This document shows positions 1 to 7,598 of a stretch of 64,000 bases of DNA, piece by piece. How positions within the stretch are numbered: the stretch's first letter is position 1; every line of letters starts with the position of its first letter. A program made the translations under genes and the position numbers. This stretch comes from Prevotella sp. Its GTDB lineage: Bacteria > Bacteroidota > Bacteroidia > Bacteroidales > Bacteroidaceae. Location: positions 124,001-188,000 of the forward strand of contig JAFUEP010000042.1 in NCBI GenBank assembly GCA_017470345.1, given 5' to 3'. The notes under the pieces were generated by a model. The model saw nothing but the letters and a program-made list of their open reading frames with translations, did not search any database and was not told the DNA's origin.

Positions 1-7
1 TCACTTT

Positions 8-1969
8 TCAATTTGTAATGATGCGCCCCCTGTGTGGCAGGGCTTTGATGCTGAATGAGTTCGTAAACTCTTGGTAGCCACTGTTGGTGACAACGCCCAT
101 AGAGACTTCATCGACTTTCTTGCCGAGGGGCGGGAAGACGAGACACACCTGATAGACGTAGCTCGTGTCGCCCGGTTCAACATCCTTTTTCACAAACTTC
201 AGGTAAGAGTCGTCCAGCGACCGAAGCATGTATTTGTCGTTCGTCTGCTTGTCGCAGATATGCATCTGCCACAGTTTAAAAATGTTCTGCTCAGAGTCGT
301 TTTTCAGTGATGCCATTTGGGTGGCATTGAGGTCGTGGGCGCTCCAGGCATACATAAAGACGCGCGTCTCCTTCTTCGATCGTTCGATGGCAACAGGATA
401 ATAGCTCGGCAGGTAGCCACGCTTCGTCAGCACGCTGTCCGTTGAGAGCAGTTTCGGGTCGACGGCCTTACGGTCGTAGTTGCGGAGTTTCGACGAGACG
501 GGCCGCAGGTAGCGGATGTAGTATCCCGTGCGCTCCTTGCGGGTCTCGGCGTTGAGGGTGACGTTGTAGGCGTCGGCTCTGTCGGCATGCTGGCTGAAGC
601 GGTGTCCGTCCGTCTGGCGGCTCTGGCGGTCGAGAATGGTGGCCTGGGCTATGCGCACGGTGTCGCTGTCAAGACTGGGCTGGAAGTGGCCGACGTAGGT
701 GCCTTCACCTATCTTCCGCGCGCCTACGGCCTGCATGGTGCTGTCGAGCAGCTCGACGGCCGACTTGGCGGAGGAAGCGCCAGGCACCGTGGCGCCCGAT
801 TCGCGCAGGTCGGCAGCGACGAGGTTGCTGTCGGTGCCCATGATGCGGGTCGTGTCAGCGGCCTCATGCCCGCCGTCGGCCTCATCGGTTTCCACGGGCA
901 ACTCGTTTTCCTCGGCCGCGACTGTCTCAGCCAGCAACGGAGCGTCGTCAGCGGCGGTGCCCGTCATGACGGCCACGGCCTCCTTCACCGTTGCCTTGAC
1001 GGTCTGTGCGACGGCAGGCGCCGCCTGCTCCACATGTTTCTCTATCTCGCTCATCGTCTGCGGACGGGCGAAAGCCACGAGCGCCAAGGCGGCGAGCGGC
1101 AGCAGATAGGCAGCCTTCAGTGCCACCCATCGTCGTGATGGTTTCTTGTACATCATTTGGAATCTTCTTTTAATTGGACTTTGGTTGAGGGCGTTCACCA
1201 CAGGCTGCAGTCCCGTAGAGGTTGCCTTACGTATCAATAACAGCTGATATTCATTTTCGTCGATGCCGCTCCGCAGCACACGGCGGTCGGCCTGAAACTC
1301 ATGGACGTCGCGCAGGTCCTGGCGCAGCATCCAGACGAAGGGCACCGGCCATAGCATGCAGCAGGTCAACTCGCAGAGCAGCATGTCGAACGAGTGGCCA
1401 TAGCGGATGTGGGCCAGCTCATGGCGCAGTAGCCCCTGCCCCGCCTGGCCCGGCTGCATGAGGAGCTGGGCGTCGTCAGGGCTGAGCATCACCCATCGCA
1501 TCCAGCTGCACGGGGTCGTGATGGCCTTATGTGCCACCACCTTCACCCCTCGTGTCAGATGGCCGACGCTGACGGGTCGGCTCTGGCGGATGAGCCTCAG
1601 CAGCGAGGCGAGCGACCAGAAGTAGCGCAGCCATGCGACGACCACACCTATTATATATATAGCGATCAGGCCCATGACGACTCTCCCGGTCGGATTCGTC
1701 GTCTGGGCGCCATGAGCATCGTTGGGCCGCAGACCAAAATCGACCGTACTGAGTGGCATCTCTACGGCCTCACGGATCTCCGTAATGACATTGGCCTCAC
1801 GCGTCTCCACCTGCACCAGCGGCAGCAGCATGGCGGCCACGAGGATGACGAGCAGCACCAGGCGATTGATCGAGTGGAGCGTCTCGCGCTTCATGAACAG
1901 CCCATAGAGCGAGTAGAGCATGGTCAGCACGACGGCCCAGCGAATGATATAGATAAGAAATTCGGTCAT
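8..1969 (-). CDS. BlaR1/MecR1-like M56 metallopeptidase sensor
   Basis: A 653-residue membrane protein of the M56 (BlaR1) family, which senses an envelope signal and inactivates a partner BlaI repressor by proteolysis. Hydrophobic segments lie near residues 4-24, 36-52 and 97-125. The zinc protease motif HELAH is at about 183-187, and another membrane segment is near 286-304. The remaining ~350 residues form a long, mostly polar C-terminal region. It has no recognisable penicillin-binding SxxK/KTG domain, so beta-lactam sensing is not supported and the ligand is unknown. It follows its BlaI partner by 39 bp on the same strand, which implies a two-gene operon. The family call is firm; the inducer is not known. 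Confidence 0.85.
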   Translation of the reverse strand: MTEFLIYIIRWAVVLTMLYSLYGLFMKRETLHSINRLVLLVILVAAMLLPLVQVETREANVITEIREAVEMPLSTVDFGLRPNDAHGAQTTNPTGRVVMGLIAIYIIGVVVAWLRYFWSLASLLRLIRQSRPVSVGHLTRGVKVVAHKAITTPCSWMRWVMLSPDDAQLLMQPGQAGQGLLRHELAHIRYGHSFDMLLCELTCCMLWPVPFVWMLRQDLRDVHEFQADRRVLRSGIDENEYQLLLIRKATSTGLQPVVNALNQSPIKRRFQMMYKKPSRRWVALKAAYLLPLAALALVAFARPQTMSEIEKHVEQAAPAVAQTVKATVKEAVAVMTGTAADDAPLLAETVAAEENELPVETDEADGGHEAADTTRIMGTDSNLVAADLRESGATVPGASSAKSAVELLDSTMQAVGARKIGEGTYVGHFQPSLDSDTVRIAQATILDRQSRQTDGHRFSQHADRADAYNVTLNAETRKERTGYYIRYLRPVSSKLRNYDRKAVDPKLLSTDSVLTKRGYLPSYYPVAIERSKKETRVFMYAWSAHDLNATQMASLKNDSEQNIFKLWQMHICDKQTNDKYMLRSLDDSYLKFVKKDVEPGDTSYVYQVCLVFPPLGKKVDEVSMGVVTNSGYQEFTNSFSIKALPHRGRIITN

Positions 1970-2008
1970 GTTTTAAGTGAATAGTGAAAAGTGAACAATC
2001 GGCTTCGC

Positions 2009-2371
2009 CTATTGGTTTTTCTCGCGCAAGTCTTTCAGGAAGTCGAGCAGCTCCTGCTCGCTCACCTTCTCCTCAGCCACGAGCGACGACACCAGCTCGA
2101 TATACGAATGTTTGAAGTAGCGGTCGACGAAGCCGCCGAGCTTCGTCCGCCCGTAGTCCTCCTGTTTCACCAAGGGGAAATAGATGTATCCCCTACCCTG
2201 CTGACGGTGGCCGACGAATCCCTTGCGCTCCAGCGACTGCACCATCGTGGCAACAGTGTTCACATGGGGCCGCGGCTCGGGGTATTGCGCCACGATGTCC
2301 TTCGGCGCGCACTCGCCCAGCTGCCACATCAGCTCCATCACCTCTTCTTCCTTAGCGGTCAGTTTCTGCAT
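2009..2371 (-). CDS. BlaI/MecI-family transcriptional repressor
   Basis: A 120-residue winged-helix repressor. The N-terminal DNA-binding domain (about 1-70) carries the typical recognition-helix stretch NTVATMVQSLERKG, followed by a C-terminal dimerisation helix region. A longer frame opens upstream with a TTG codon, but a -7 box (TACTTTTG at 2405-2412) overlaps that region, so transcription must begin downstream of it. The ATG at 2371 gives the usual family length of ~120 residues. Members repress their own operon until the M56 partner cleaves them. The downstream gene, 39 bp away, is that partner. Confidence is high for the family and moderate for the target promoters. Confidence 0.87.
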   Translation of the reverse strand: MQKLTAKEEEVMELMWQLGECAPKDIVAQYPEPRPHVNTVATMVQSLERKGFVGHRQQGRGYIYFPLVKQEDYGRTKLGGFVDRYFKHSYIELVSSLVAEEKVSEQELLDFLKDLREKNQ

Positions 2372-2404
2372 AACTCTTTCAACGAACTTTTTAGTTTGAC
2401 GCTG

Positions 2405-2412
2405 CAAAAGTA
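2405..2412 (-). promoter_or_regulatory. Bacteroidetes -7 box for the first blaI-blaR pair
   Basis: On the minus strand the sequence reads TACTTTTG, matching the TAnnTTTG consensus of the Bacteroidetes primary sigma factor. It lies about 33 bp upstream of the ATG at 2371. The region between 2412 and 2565 is AT-rich and contains no gene that I can see. Confidence 0.6.
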
Positions 2413-3960
2413 AACTATTCTTTCTTAACCTCCAAATATATGCCGCTGCTTTTAAATTATTTTTTTAGTTGAAAACAATACTAAAGCTAATACAACGGAA
2501 AACCGCACGACTCGTCGCGAGCAATGCGGTCTGAATTGGCGCCATAAAGATGTATTTACTAACTTTTATTCTTCGTTGATGTATGCCGCGGGGGCGAAGG
2601 CCCGCAGCAGATGGGGCGGCATCGTCGTACGGCGGTAGGCCTCCTGCACCTTGCCTTTTTCGTCGAGCAGTTCCAAGTGGTCGGCATCTGTCTGCCGCAG
2701 ATATGAAGACAGCATGCTCAGCGATCCGCACAGGCCTGAGCCCGCATAGCGGAAACCACGGACGACGGTCGTCGGGTTCCAGCGCAGCTGCATGAAAATG
2801 GTGTCGTTGACCAGGCAGTAGCGTTCTGTATGGTCCCACTCATGAATGGTCTCCGTGCGCACCCATACGCCGTCCAGGGGTCGGTCGGCCCGCGGCGCAG
2901 CCTCGATGGCGGCGCGGAAGACGGTGACAATGTCGGCATTCGGCTCTATGCGGCTCCACTGCTCAGTGATGTCAGGGCCAGGGACGCCCGCATTCTGCGT
3001 CGAGTCGCGATACCAGCGGGAGACGACCGTATGGTCATCGGGGAATGTGTAGTCCGTGGGCCGTCCGTCGGCACTCACCAGCGTGTCGCCACGCCAGGTG
3101 TAGCCCTCGCCCGAGATGCTGAACCGCATGTTGACGCCCTGTCGGCGCTGATAGCTGAAGCAGAGGAAGGTCGAATCGTTGTAGAAGCCGTAGTGCATCG
3201 AGACGGGATGCACCTCCATGCCTGACCCCGTGTCCGCAATCCAGTCCATCGTCCAGCAGCCGCGCATGGGATGACGGTGGTCGGCGGGCAATCGGTTCAC
3301 GTGCGACTGACAGCCTATAGCTGCAGATGCTGCCACGACCAGTGCAAAGAGGAGTGCAGCGGCCATCTCGCGGCGACGTACCTGCCGTTGGTTCATCGCG
3401 GAGTTCATGAAGATGATGCGCTGCTTGAGCGGCTGAAGGTTAAAGGTGGAGCGCATCAGGATCCACTTGCCGGGCTGACTGACGCAGACGCGCAGCAGGG
3501 CCAACTGATAGGCCTCGCGGTCCTCGCCCGAACGGAGCACATCATCGTCTACCTACAATTCCTGCCCAAGGCGCATCTCGCCCAAGAAGAGCCATGCGAA
3601 GGGATTCCACCAGCAGAGGGCCACGAGCGCCTGCAGGGCGCAGAGCTTGGCAAAATGGCGGTGGCTGAGATGGGAGCGCTCGTGGAGCAGCACGTAGCGC
3701 TCGATGTCATCCGGCAGTCGGCGCGGCAGGAAGATGCTGCGTCCGAAGGAGAAGGGCTGAGCGTCGTCCGTCAGGTAGATCCCCTCGCCCACGCCGGTCT
3801 GGCGGCGGCGGTAGGCATGCAGGTAGAGCAGCTGAGCCAGCATCCATAGCAACACCGCCACGACACCTATTATATATATAAGGCCCAGAAATGGTGAGGC
3901 GTCGGCAAAGATTACTCCCAGCGAAAGATGGGGTACATCGGCCCGTTCTGCCACCGCCTG

Positions 3961-4032
3961 CTCCTCATGGGCATCGGACGGCGCAGCCACTCCATGCTCC
4001 TCATGGGCATCAGACAGCGCAGCCACTCCCCT
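3961..4032. repeat. 36-bp direct repeat, two copies, inside the M56 gene
   Basis: Two adjacent 36-bp copies start at 3961 and 3997 and differ at only a few positions. On the coding (minus) strand they give two 12-residue units containing SDAHEE. This is a minisatellite in the linker between the first helices and the protease domain of the interrupted BlaR1-like gene. The length is a multiple of three, so the frame is preserved. Confidence 0.8.
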
Positions 4033-4111
4033 CCCCTCCGCTCGGCCGAAGGACGCTTGCCACCGAAGGGACGCAAGAAGGGGAGGGGTCAGGGGTGGGG
4101 TCTGTAACGTT
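4028..4111. repeat. GC-rich palindromic element copy inside a coding sequence
   Basis: A C-rich arm and a G-rich arm surround a short centre. The stretch GGGTGGGGTCTGTAACGTT (4093-4111) matches, with one change, the right arm of the long palindrome at 7323-7410, and CCGCTCGG and CCGAAGG are also shared. On the minus strand it is translated in frame as a Pro/Thr/Leu-rich linker. Family membership rests on this shared sequence; the element's mobility is inference. Confidence 0.6.
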
Positions 4112-4363
4112 CCCCCCGCCGTTTGTGGAAAAATCTCACCCCTCAAGGGGAGAGGAGATGCGGCGCGGTCCAACCCGTCCACCACGACAGGAGTAGTCTC
4201 CGACCTGCTCACTGTGACGAGCGAACAGGCCGTCGACAGCATCATGGCGGCCATGATGAAAACCTGCACCCCGCGCGCCGTGCACTTCAGCCGCAGGACC
4301 CAGCGCTCCACGCCGTAGAGCACAGCGGCCACAAGCAAGCCCATCAGCGGGAAAAACCCGTAA

Positions 4364-4744
4364 TCAAGCGTCAGCATGGTCGCCTCCTCTCTCTATGATG
4401 CTCAGGATTTCAGCAATCTGATCGTCTCTCAGTCGCTCCTCGCGGGCAAAGAACGACACGAGCGACGTCAGCGAACCGCCGAAGAAGGTCTGCTTCACGT
4501 CCTCCATCATCTCGCGGCGATAGCGCTCGCGGGTCATCATGGGTGTATAAAAGAACAGCTTTCCCTGCCCCTTGCGTCGCTCCACGAATCCCTTCTGCTC
4601 CAGAATCTTCATAAACGTGGCGACCGTCGTATAGGCCGGCCGCGGCTCGTCGTAGCGGGCCAGCACATCGGCCACGCAGGCCCCGCGCTGCATGTCCCAC
4701 AGGATGTTCATCACCTGCATCTCGCTTTTGGTCAGTGTCTTCAT
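4364..4744 (-). CDS. BlaI/MecI-family transcriptional repressor (second pair)
   Basis: A 126-residue winged-helix repressor starting MKTLTKSEMQVMNILW, with the family recognition region (YTTVATFMKILEQKGFVERR, about 39-58) and a C-terminal helical part. The ATG at 4744 is well placed behind a -7 box (4791-4798) and a perfect inverted repeat (4813-4828). Its 3' end overlaps the start of the M56 gene by 14 bp, so the two were co-translated. Because the partner sensor has an in-frame stop, this repressor may now be uncoupled from its protease. It may also respond to the neighbouring intact sensor (8-1969). The family call is secure; targets are inferred. Confidence 0.88.
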   Translation of the reverse strand: MKTLTKSEMQVMNILWDMQRGACVADVLARYDEPRPAYTTVATFMKILEQKGFVERRKGQGKLFFYTPMMTRERYRREMMEDVKQTFFGGSLTSLVSFFAREERLRDDQIAEILSIIERGGDHADA

Positions 4745-4790
4745 ACGCTTTGCTAATCTACTGTGAATAGTGACTGATGTTTATCGACGG

Positions 4791-4828
4791 CAAAATTACT
4801 AAACTTATAGAATACTAAGACTTTAGTA
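4791..4828 (-). promoter_or_regulatory. Promoter with BlaI-type operator palindrome
   Basis: The minus strand has the -7 box TAATTTTG (4791-4798). Fifteen bases further upstream is TACTAA-N4-TTAGTA (4813-4828), a perfect 6-4-6 inverted repeat overlapping where the -33 element should be. BlaI-type repressors bind inverted repeats containing TAC/GTA half-sites. Further TTAGTAATT motifs occur around 4872-4900. Operator function is inferred from position. The rest of 4829-4970 holds no gene. Confidence 0.55.
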
Positions 4829-4970
4829 GACCAAAAATCATGCTCATGGCCGACGCTTTTAACTTTCGTTTTTAGTAATTCGGCCCGCCTTATTAGTAAT
4901 TAACGCGATGGGCACGGCATTTTCTCCCAAGCAAATCAATCATTCCAATTCACCTTAGAATACCTACTGT

Positions 4971-6656
4971 TCAGCCGCCTGTGCGCGTCAGCTTGAAGTC
5001 AGTGGCCGAGAACCACTGCGAGCGGCAGGGTTGGCCCGTGAAGGGCTCGTTCGTGGAGATGCCGTAGGCGATGCTGTCGCCCGTGACGACGATGCCGTCA
5101 ATCTTGAGTTCCGACCATCCGTAGCCACGGTTGTTGTTGGCCATGGCGATCTGACGTCTCTGTTGTTGCTCCCATTTCGGGTCGGCCGCCTCCTGTGTTT
5201 TCTTCAGCGAATCCCCTTCGGCAGCGGCCTCCATGCGGGTGACGCTTTCCCAGAGTTCGCCGCCTTCATTGCCGTATGGCGGAATCTCTTTCAGCATGAG
5301 CTCCTTGCCACGGACGTAGACAAAGATGCCACGCCCCTCAGCCCTCACGTGGCAGCTGAGCGAATAGACGCCCGGCTCCACCTTCTCGCTGCGCTCTGCC
5401 TGAAAAATCTCTTCGCACGATTCGTTGTAGACGTCCATGTAGCGCATATTGCGGTTGTTGGTGAGATACTGTCCCCTGTAGGTGTAGTGATCGCAGTTCT
5501 CCGCCTTCAGCAGGTCCCAGCCGCCCCGTCGCAGGTAGGTGGCGTCCTCCACTCTCATCTCCACGCCCTGATATTCCGTAGTTGCGGGCTCGTAGTATTT
5601 CTCGTGGTAGTATCTGTCGCTATAATCAGCCATCGTCATGCTGCACGGCACGACGCAGCACAGCGCAGCCACCCACAGCACGATCCACAGGATGCGCTGG
5701 GCCGTGCCCATCGGCCTGACGCGGCGGGCCAGCGAGAGCACCATGTGGACGATGGCATAGATGGGGATGAGCAGCAGCATGAACAGCGAGATGGCAAAGA
5801 GGATGAGCACCAGCGGATTGCTCTGGTAGAGTCCGGCCAGGCCCATCGTCTCGAGACTGAAGGGCAGACTGCTCGACACGGGTAACACCAGGGCCGACAC
5901 CAGCACGACGAGGGCGAACAGGGCGCCCAGGGCCGCGAGGATGCCCACGACGACGGCGATGGCCACGAAGAAGCCGAACAGCACCTTGAGCATCAGCGAG
6001 CAGAGCTTATGGAGCAGGGTGGGGTGCTGTTCCTCATCCGTGTTGCCTGTGTCGACCACCACGTCGGCCAAGTTCTGCGGATTGATTTCCTTGCCCTCCA
6101 TCTGCAGCAGCTGCTCGGGCGTCTTGGCCTCGGGCACCACGATGGCCAGGATGATATAGGCCAGCAGTCCGAAGCCGTAGCAGCAGAACAGCAGCACGGT
6201 GGCCAGTCGCCAGCCGATGGGATTGGTGTCGGTGTAGGTGGCCAGACCCGACAGCACGCCGGCCAGCATCTTGTCCTTCGGGTTGCGGAACAGCTTCTTG
6301 CCTGCCGTCCGCTCGCGAACATTATTATATATGCTTTGGGCAGCATCGCTCACCGACTCGTAGCGGTGGCCGTTCGGGCCGTCGGCTTCCTCGTCGCCCG
6401 TCAGTTCCTCCGGCCGTCCGATGCGGCTGATGATGTCCTTCACGTGGCTGATGTTGATGGCTTCGTTGCCTTGCATCTTCAGTTCGTCGAACAGCTCGGC
6501 AATGCGCGTCTCGATGTCGTCCACGATCTCGTCGCCGCCCTCCTCTTTGCCGAAGGCCGAGCGCAGCGAGTCAACGTAGTGTTGCAGCATGTTGCAAGCG
6601 TCCTCGTCGATCTGGAAGAGGCGCCCGCTGAGGTTAATGGTAATATTCTTTTTCAT
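4971..6656 (-). CDS. PspC-domain membrane protein
   Basis: A 561-residue protein. Residues 1-80 form a cytoplasmic module seen in Bacteroidetes PspC proteins (MKKNITINLSGRLFQIDEDA...). The PspC domain follows at about 120-180, with the block KMLAGVLSGLATYTDTNP and a hydrophobic helix. After it come several more membrane segments (about 220-270, 280-310 and 325-350) and a C-terminal extracytoplasmic region. PspC proteins respond to envelope stress; the role of this long version is not established. Its start lies 4 bp after a PadR regulator on the same strand, so expression is probably controlled by that repressor. Family assignment is good; the function is inferred. Confidence 0.85.
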   Translation of the reverse strand: MKKNITINLSGRLFQIDEDACNMLQHYVDSLRSAFGKEEGGDEIVDDIETRIAELFDELKMQGNEAINISHVKDIISRIGRPEELTGDEEADGPNGHRYESVSDAAQSIYNNVRERTAGKKLFRNPKDKMLAGVLSGLATYTDTNPIGWRLATVLLFCCYGFGLLAYIILAIVVPEAKTPEQLLQMEGKEINPQNLADVVVDTGNTDEEQHPTLLHKLCSLMLKVLFGFFVAIAVVVGILAALGALFALVVLVSALVLPVSSSLPFSLETMGLAGLYQSNPLVLILFAISLFMLLLIPIYAIVHMVLSLARRVRPMGTAQRILWIVLWVAALCCVVPCSMTMADYSDRYYHEKYYEPATTEYQGVEMRVEDATYLRRGGWDLLKAENCDHYTYRGQYLTNNRNMRYMDVYNESCEEIFQAERSEKVEPGVYSLSCHVRAEGRGIFVYVRGKELMLKEIPPYGNEGGELWESVTRMEAAAEGDSLKKTQEAADPKWEQQQRRQIAMANNNRGYGWSELKIDGIVVTGDSIAYGISTNEPFTGQPCRSQWFSATDFKLTRTGG

Positions 6657-6660
6657 GATC

Positions 6661-6993
6661 CTAAACTTTTAATTCTTTCAGATAGTTGATGGTTCGGTCG
6701 AGCTCCGTCCAGGCGGCGTCGAGGCCTGCGAGGAACTGCTCGCCCTCGGGGCTCAGCGCATAATATTTGCGGGGCGGTCCCTGCGTCGACTCCTGCCACT
6801 GGTAGGAGAGCAGGCCGTCGTTCTTCAGTCGGGTGAGCAGCGGATAGAGCGTGCCCTCCACGACGAGCAGCTCGGCTGCCTTGAGCTGCTGGATGATGTC
6901 GCTGGCGTAGCTGGGTCGGTGCTTCAGCAGGAGCAGCACGCAGTATTCCAGCATTCCCTTGCGCATCTGTGACTTGGCATTTTCGATGTTCAT
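6661..6993 (-). CDS. PadR-family transcriptional regulator
   Basis: A 110-residue PadR-type winged-helix regulator (MNIENAKSQMRKGMLEYCVL). The stretch GTLYPLLTRLKNDGLLSYQW is the family wing/recognition signature, and GPPRKYYALSPEGEQFL follows. I use the ATG at 6993 rather than an upstream in-frame start, because the upstream residues overlap the promoter box at 7021-7028. It lies 4 bp before the PspC gene, an arrangement repeated in many Bacteroidetes, and probably represses both genes. An inverted repeat at 7042-7060 is the likely site. The inducer is unknown. Confidence 0.88.
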   Translation of the reverse strand: MNIENAKSQMRKGMLEYCVLLLLKHRPSYASDIIQQLKAAELLVVEGTLYPLLTRLKNDGLLSYQWQESTQGPPRKYYALSPEGEQFLAGLDAAWTELDRTINYLKELKV

Positions 6994-7020
6994 TTTCTTT
7001 TGTTGAATGGTTTGACGCTG

Positions 7021-7060
7021 CAAAGATAGGTAAAATATTAGTACCTTGCAATACAAGGTA
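7021..7060 (-). promoter_or_regulatory. PadR-pspC promoter with inverted-repeat operator
   Basis: The minus strand carries TATCTTTG (7021-7028), a Bacteroidetes -7 box. TACCTTG-N5-CAAGGTA (7042-7060) is a perfect 7-5-7 inverted repeat covering the -33 position. PadR dimers bind palindromes of this size. Autoregulation is inferred. Confidence 0.6.
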
Positions 7061-7180
7061 TTATAAAAGTGTAATAAATTAGTATTATTTAACCATTGAA
7101 ACGACTCCTCCTGCTGTCCGTATGGTAACTTGAGGAGGTGCTAAGCATTGGTATTTATTTTTACATCCGATGCTTCGTTA

Positions 7181-7268
7181 GAACAAACTCGGCGATTTTG
7201 ATTAACAAAGTCGCCGAGTTTGTCCTACAAAATCGCCGAGTTTGTTCTACAAAGTCGCCGACTTTGTT
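7181..7268. repeat. Tandem array of four 22-bp quasi-palindromic units (CAAA...TTTG type)
   Basis: Four units have cores starting at 7184, 7206, 7228 and 7250, exactly 22 bp apart. Each core is CAAA-N9-TTTG with a centre related to GTCGCCGAG. The first unit has the centre in the opposite orientation to the next two, and the fourth is nearly fully palindromic. The spacers are 5 bp. It lies in the 600-bp region between the divergent PadR and GH53 genes. It has the same architecture as the AAG...CTT arrays elsewhere in the window but a different core. Confidence 0.85.
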
Positions 7269-7322
7269 ATAGAGCAGGTATTCTAAGGTGAGTTGGAAGG
7301 ATTGATTTGCTTGGTAGAAAAT

Positions 7323-7410
7323 ATTACAGGCCCCACCCCCCGCTCGGCCCGAAGGGGTTCTTGCTTAGGCAAGCGTCCCTTCGGACCGAGCGGGGGGTGG
7401 GGTCTGTAAT
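7323..7410. repeat. Long GC-rich palindrome (hairpin element)
   Basis: An 88-bp imperfect palindrome. The left arm runs from ATTACAGGCCCCACC through the C-rich part and GCTCGG/CCGAAGGG. The right arm is its near-complement and ends GGTGGGGTCTGTAAT, with a ~20-base loop that contains a smaller hairpin (CTTGC/GCAAG). Related sequence is found inside the M56 gene (4028-4111). It is not immediately downstream of a gene, so it is unlikely to be a simple terminator. The rest of 7269-7538 holds no gene that I can see. Confidence 0.75.
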
Positions 7411-7538
7411 GTTTTTCTCTTTAGTTGTTCTCTATCTGTACCATTATTCCTAAGTTATTCCTTATCTGCTACAATTTGGATTAGTTCTTGGGTCTCTCAG
7501 TTAGCGGGCAGCGACTGAACATATTTGGGTCGGAAAGA

Positions 7539-7570
7539 TTTGCTAATATGAAATAAAAAGCGTAACTTTG
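7539..7570 (+). promoter_or_regulatory. Promoter of the GH53 gene
   Basis: TTTG at 7539-7542 and TAACTTTG at 7563-7570 with a 20-bp spacer match the Bacteroidetes -33/-7 pattern. They lie 28 bp before the ATG at 7599. Confidence 0.7.
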
Positions 7571-7598
7571 CCCCAAATTAGCAACCAAAAACTTCTAT

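Larger units (their letters stand above)
2566..4377 (-). pseudogene. BlaR1-like M56 sensor interrupted by an in-frame TAG
   Basis: Two open stretches (4377-3553 and 3540-2566) are in the same frame and are separated only by a TAG at 3555-3553. The first part (274 residues) has membrane helices near 5-25, 38-52 and 162-186 and the M56 motif HERSH near 232-236. It ends ...EMRLGQEL. After the stop the reading continues VDDDVLRSGEDREAYQ, which is the normal next block of M56 sensors, where a Glu is common at the stop position. One GAG-to-TAG change would explain the break. The distal part includes a membrane helix (AALLFALVVAASAAIGC) and a ~250-residue polar domain. Residues ~92-145 are repeat-derived insertions. 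Its BlaI partner overlaps it by 14 bp. It may be inactive, truncated but folded, or a sequencing error. Confidence 0.75.

Noticed and set aside
587-1138. 183-codon plus-strand frame opposite the M56 gene
   Set aside because: It is antisense to a well-supported gene, has no promoter and shows no recognisable domain.
3538-3556. Recoded TAG (amber reassigned to an amino acid)
   Set aside because: Other genes in the window such as dacB end properly at TAG, and nothing here is phage-like.
3541-3560. Frameshift between the two halves of the M56 gene
   Set aside because: The distance from the upstream start to the downstream frame is a multiple of three, so both halves are in one frame and only a stop codon lies between them.
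7181-7268. CRISPR array as an explanation of the regular 22-bp repeats
   Set aside because: The spacers are only 5-12 bp and similar to each other, the units flip orientation, and there are no cas genes.
7181-7410. Invertible promoter (phase variation) in the region before GH53
   Set aside because: There is no recombinase nearby and no inverted pair flanking the GH53 promoter; the repeats are short tandem units.
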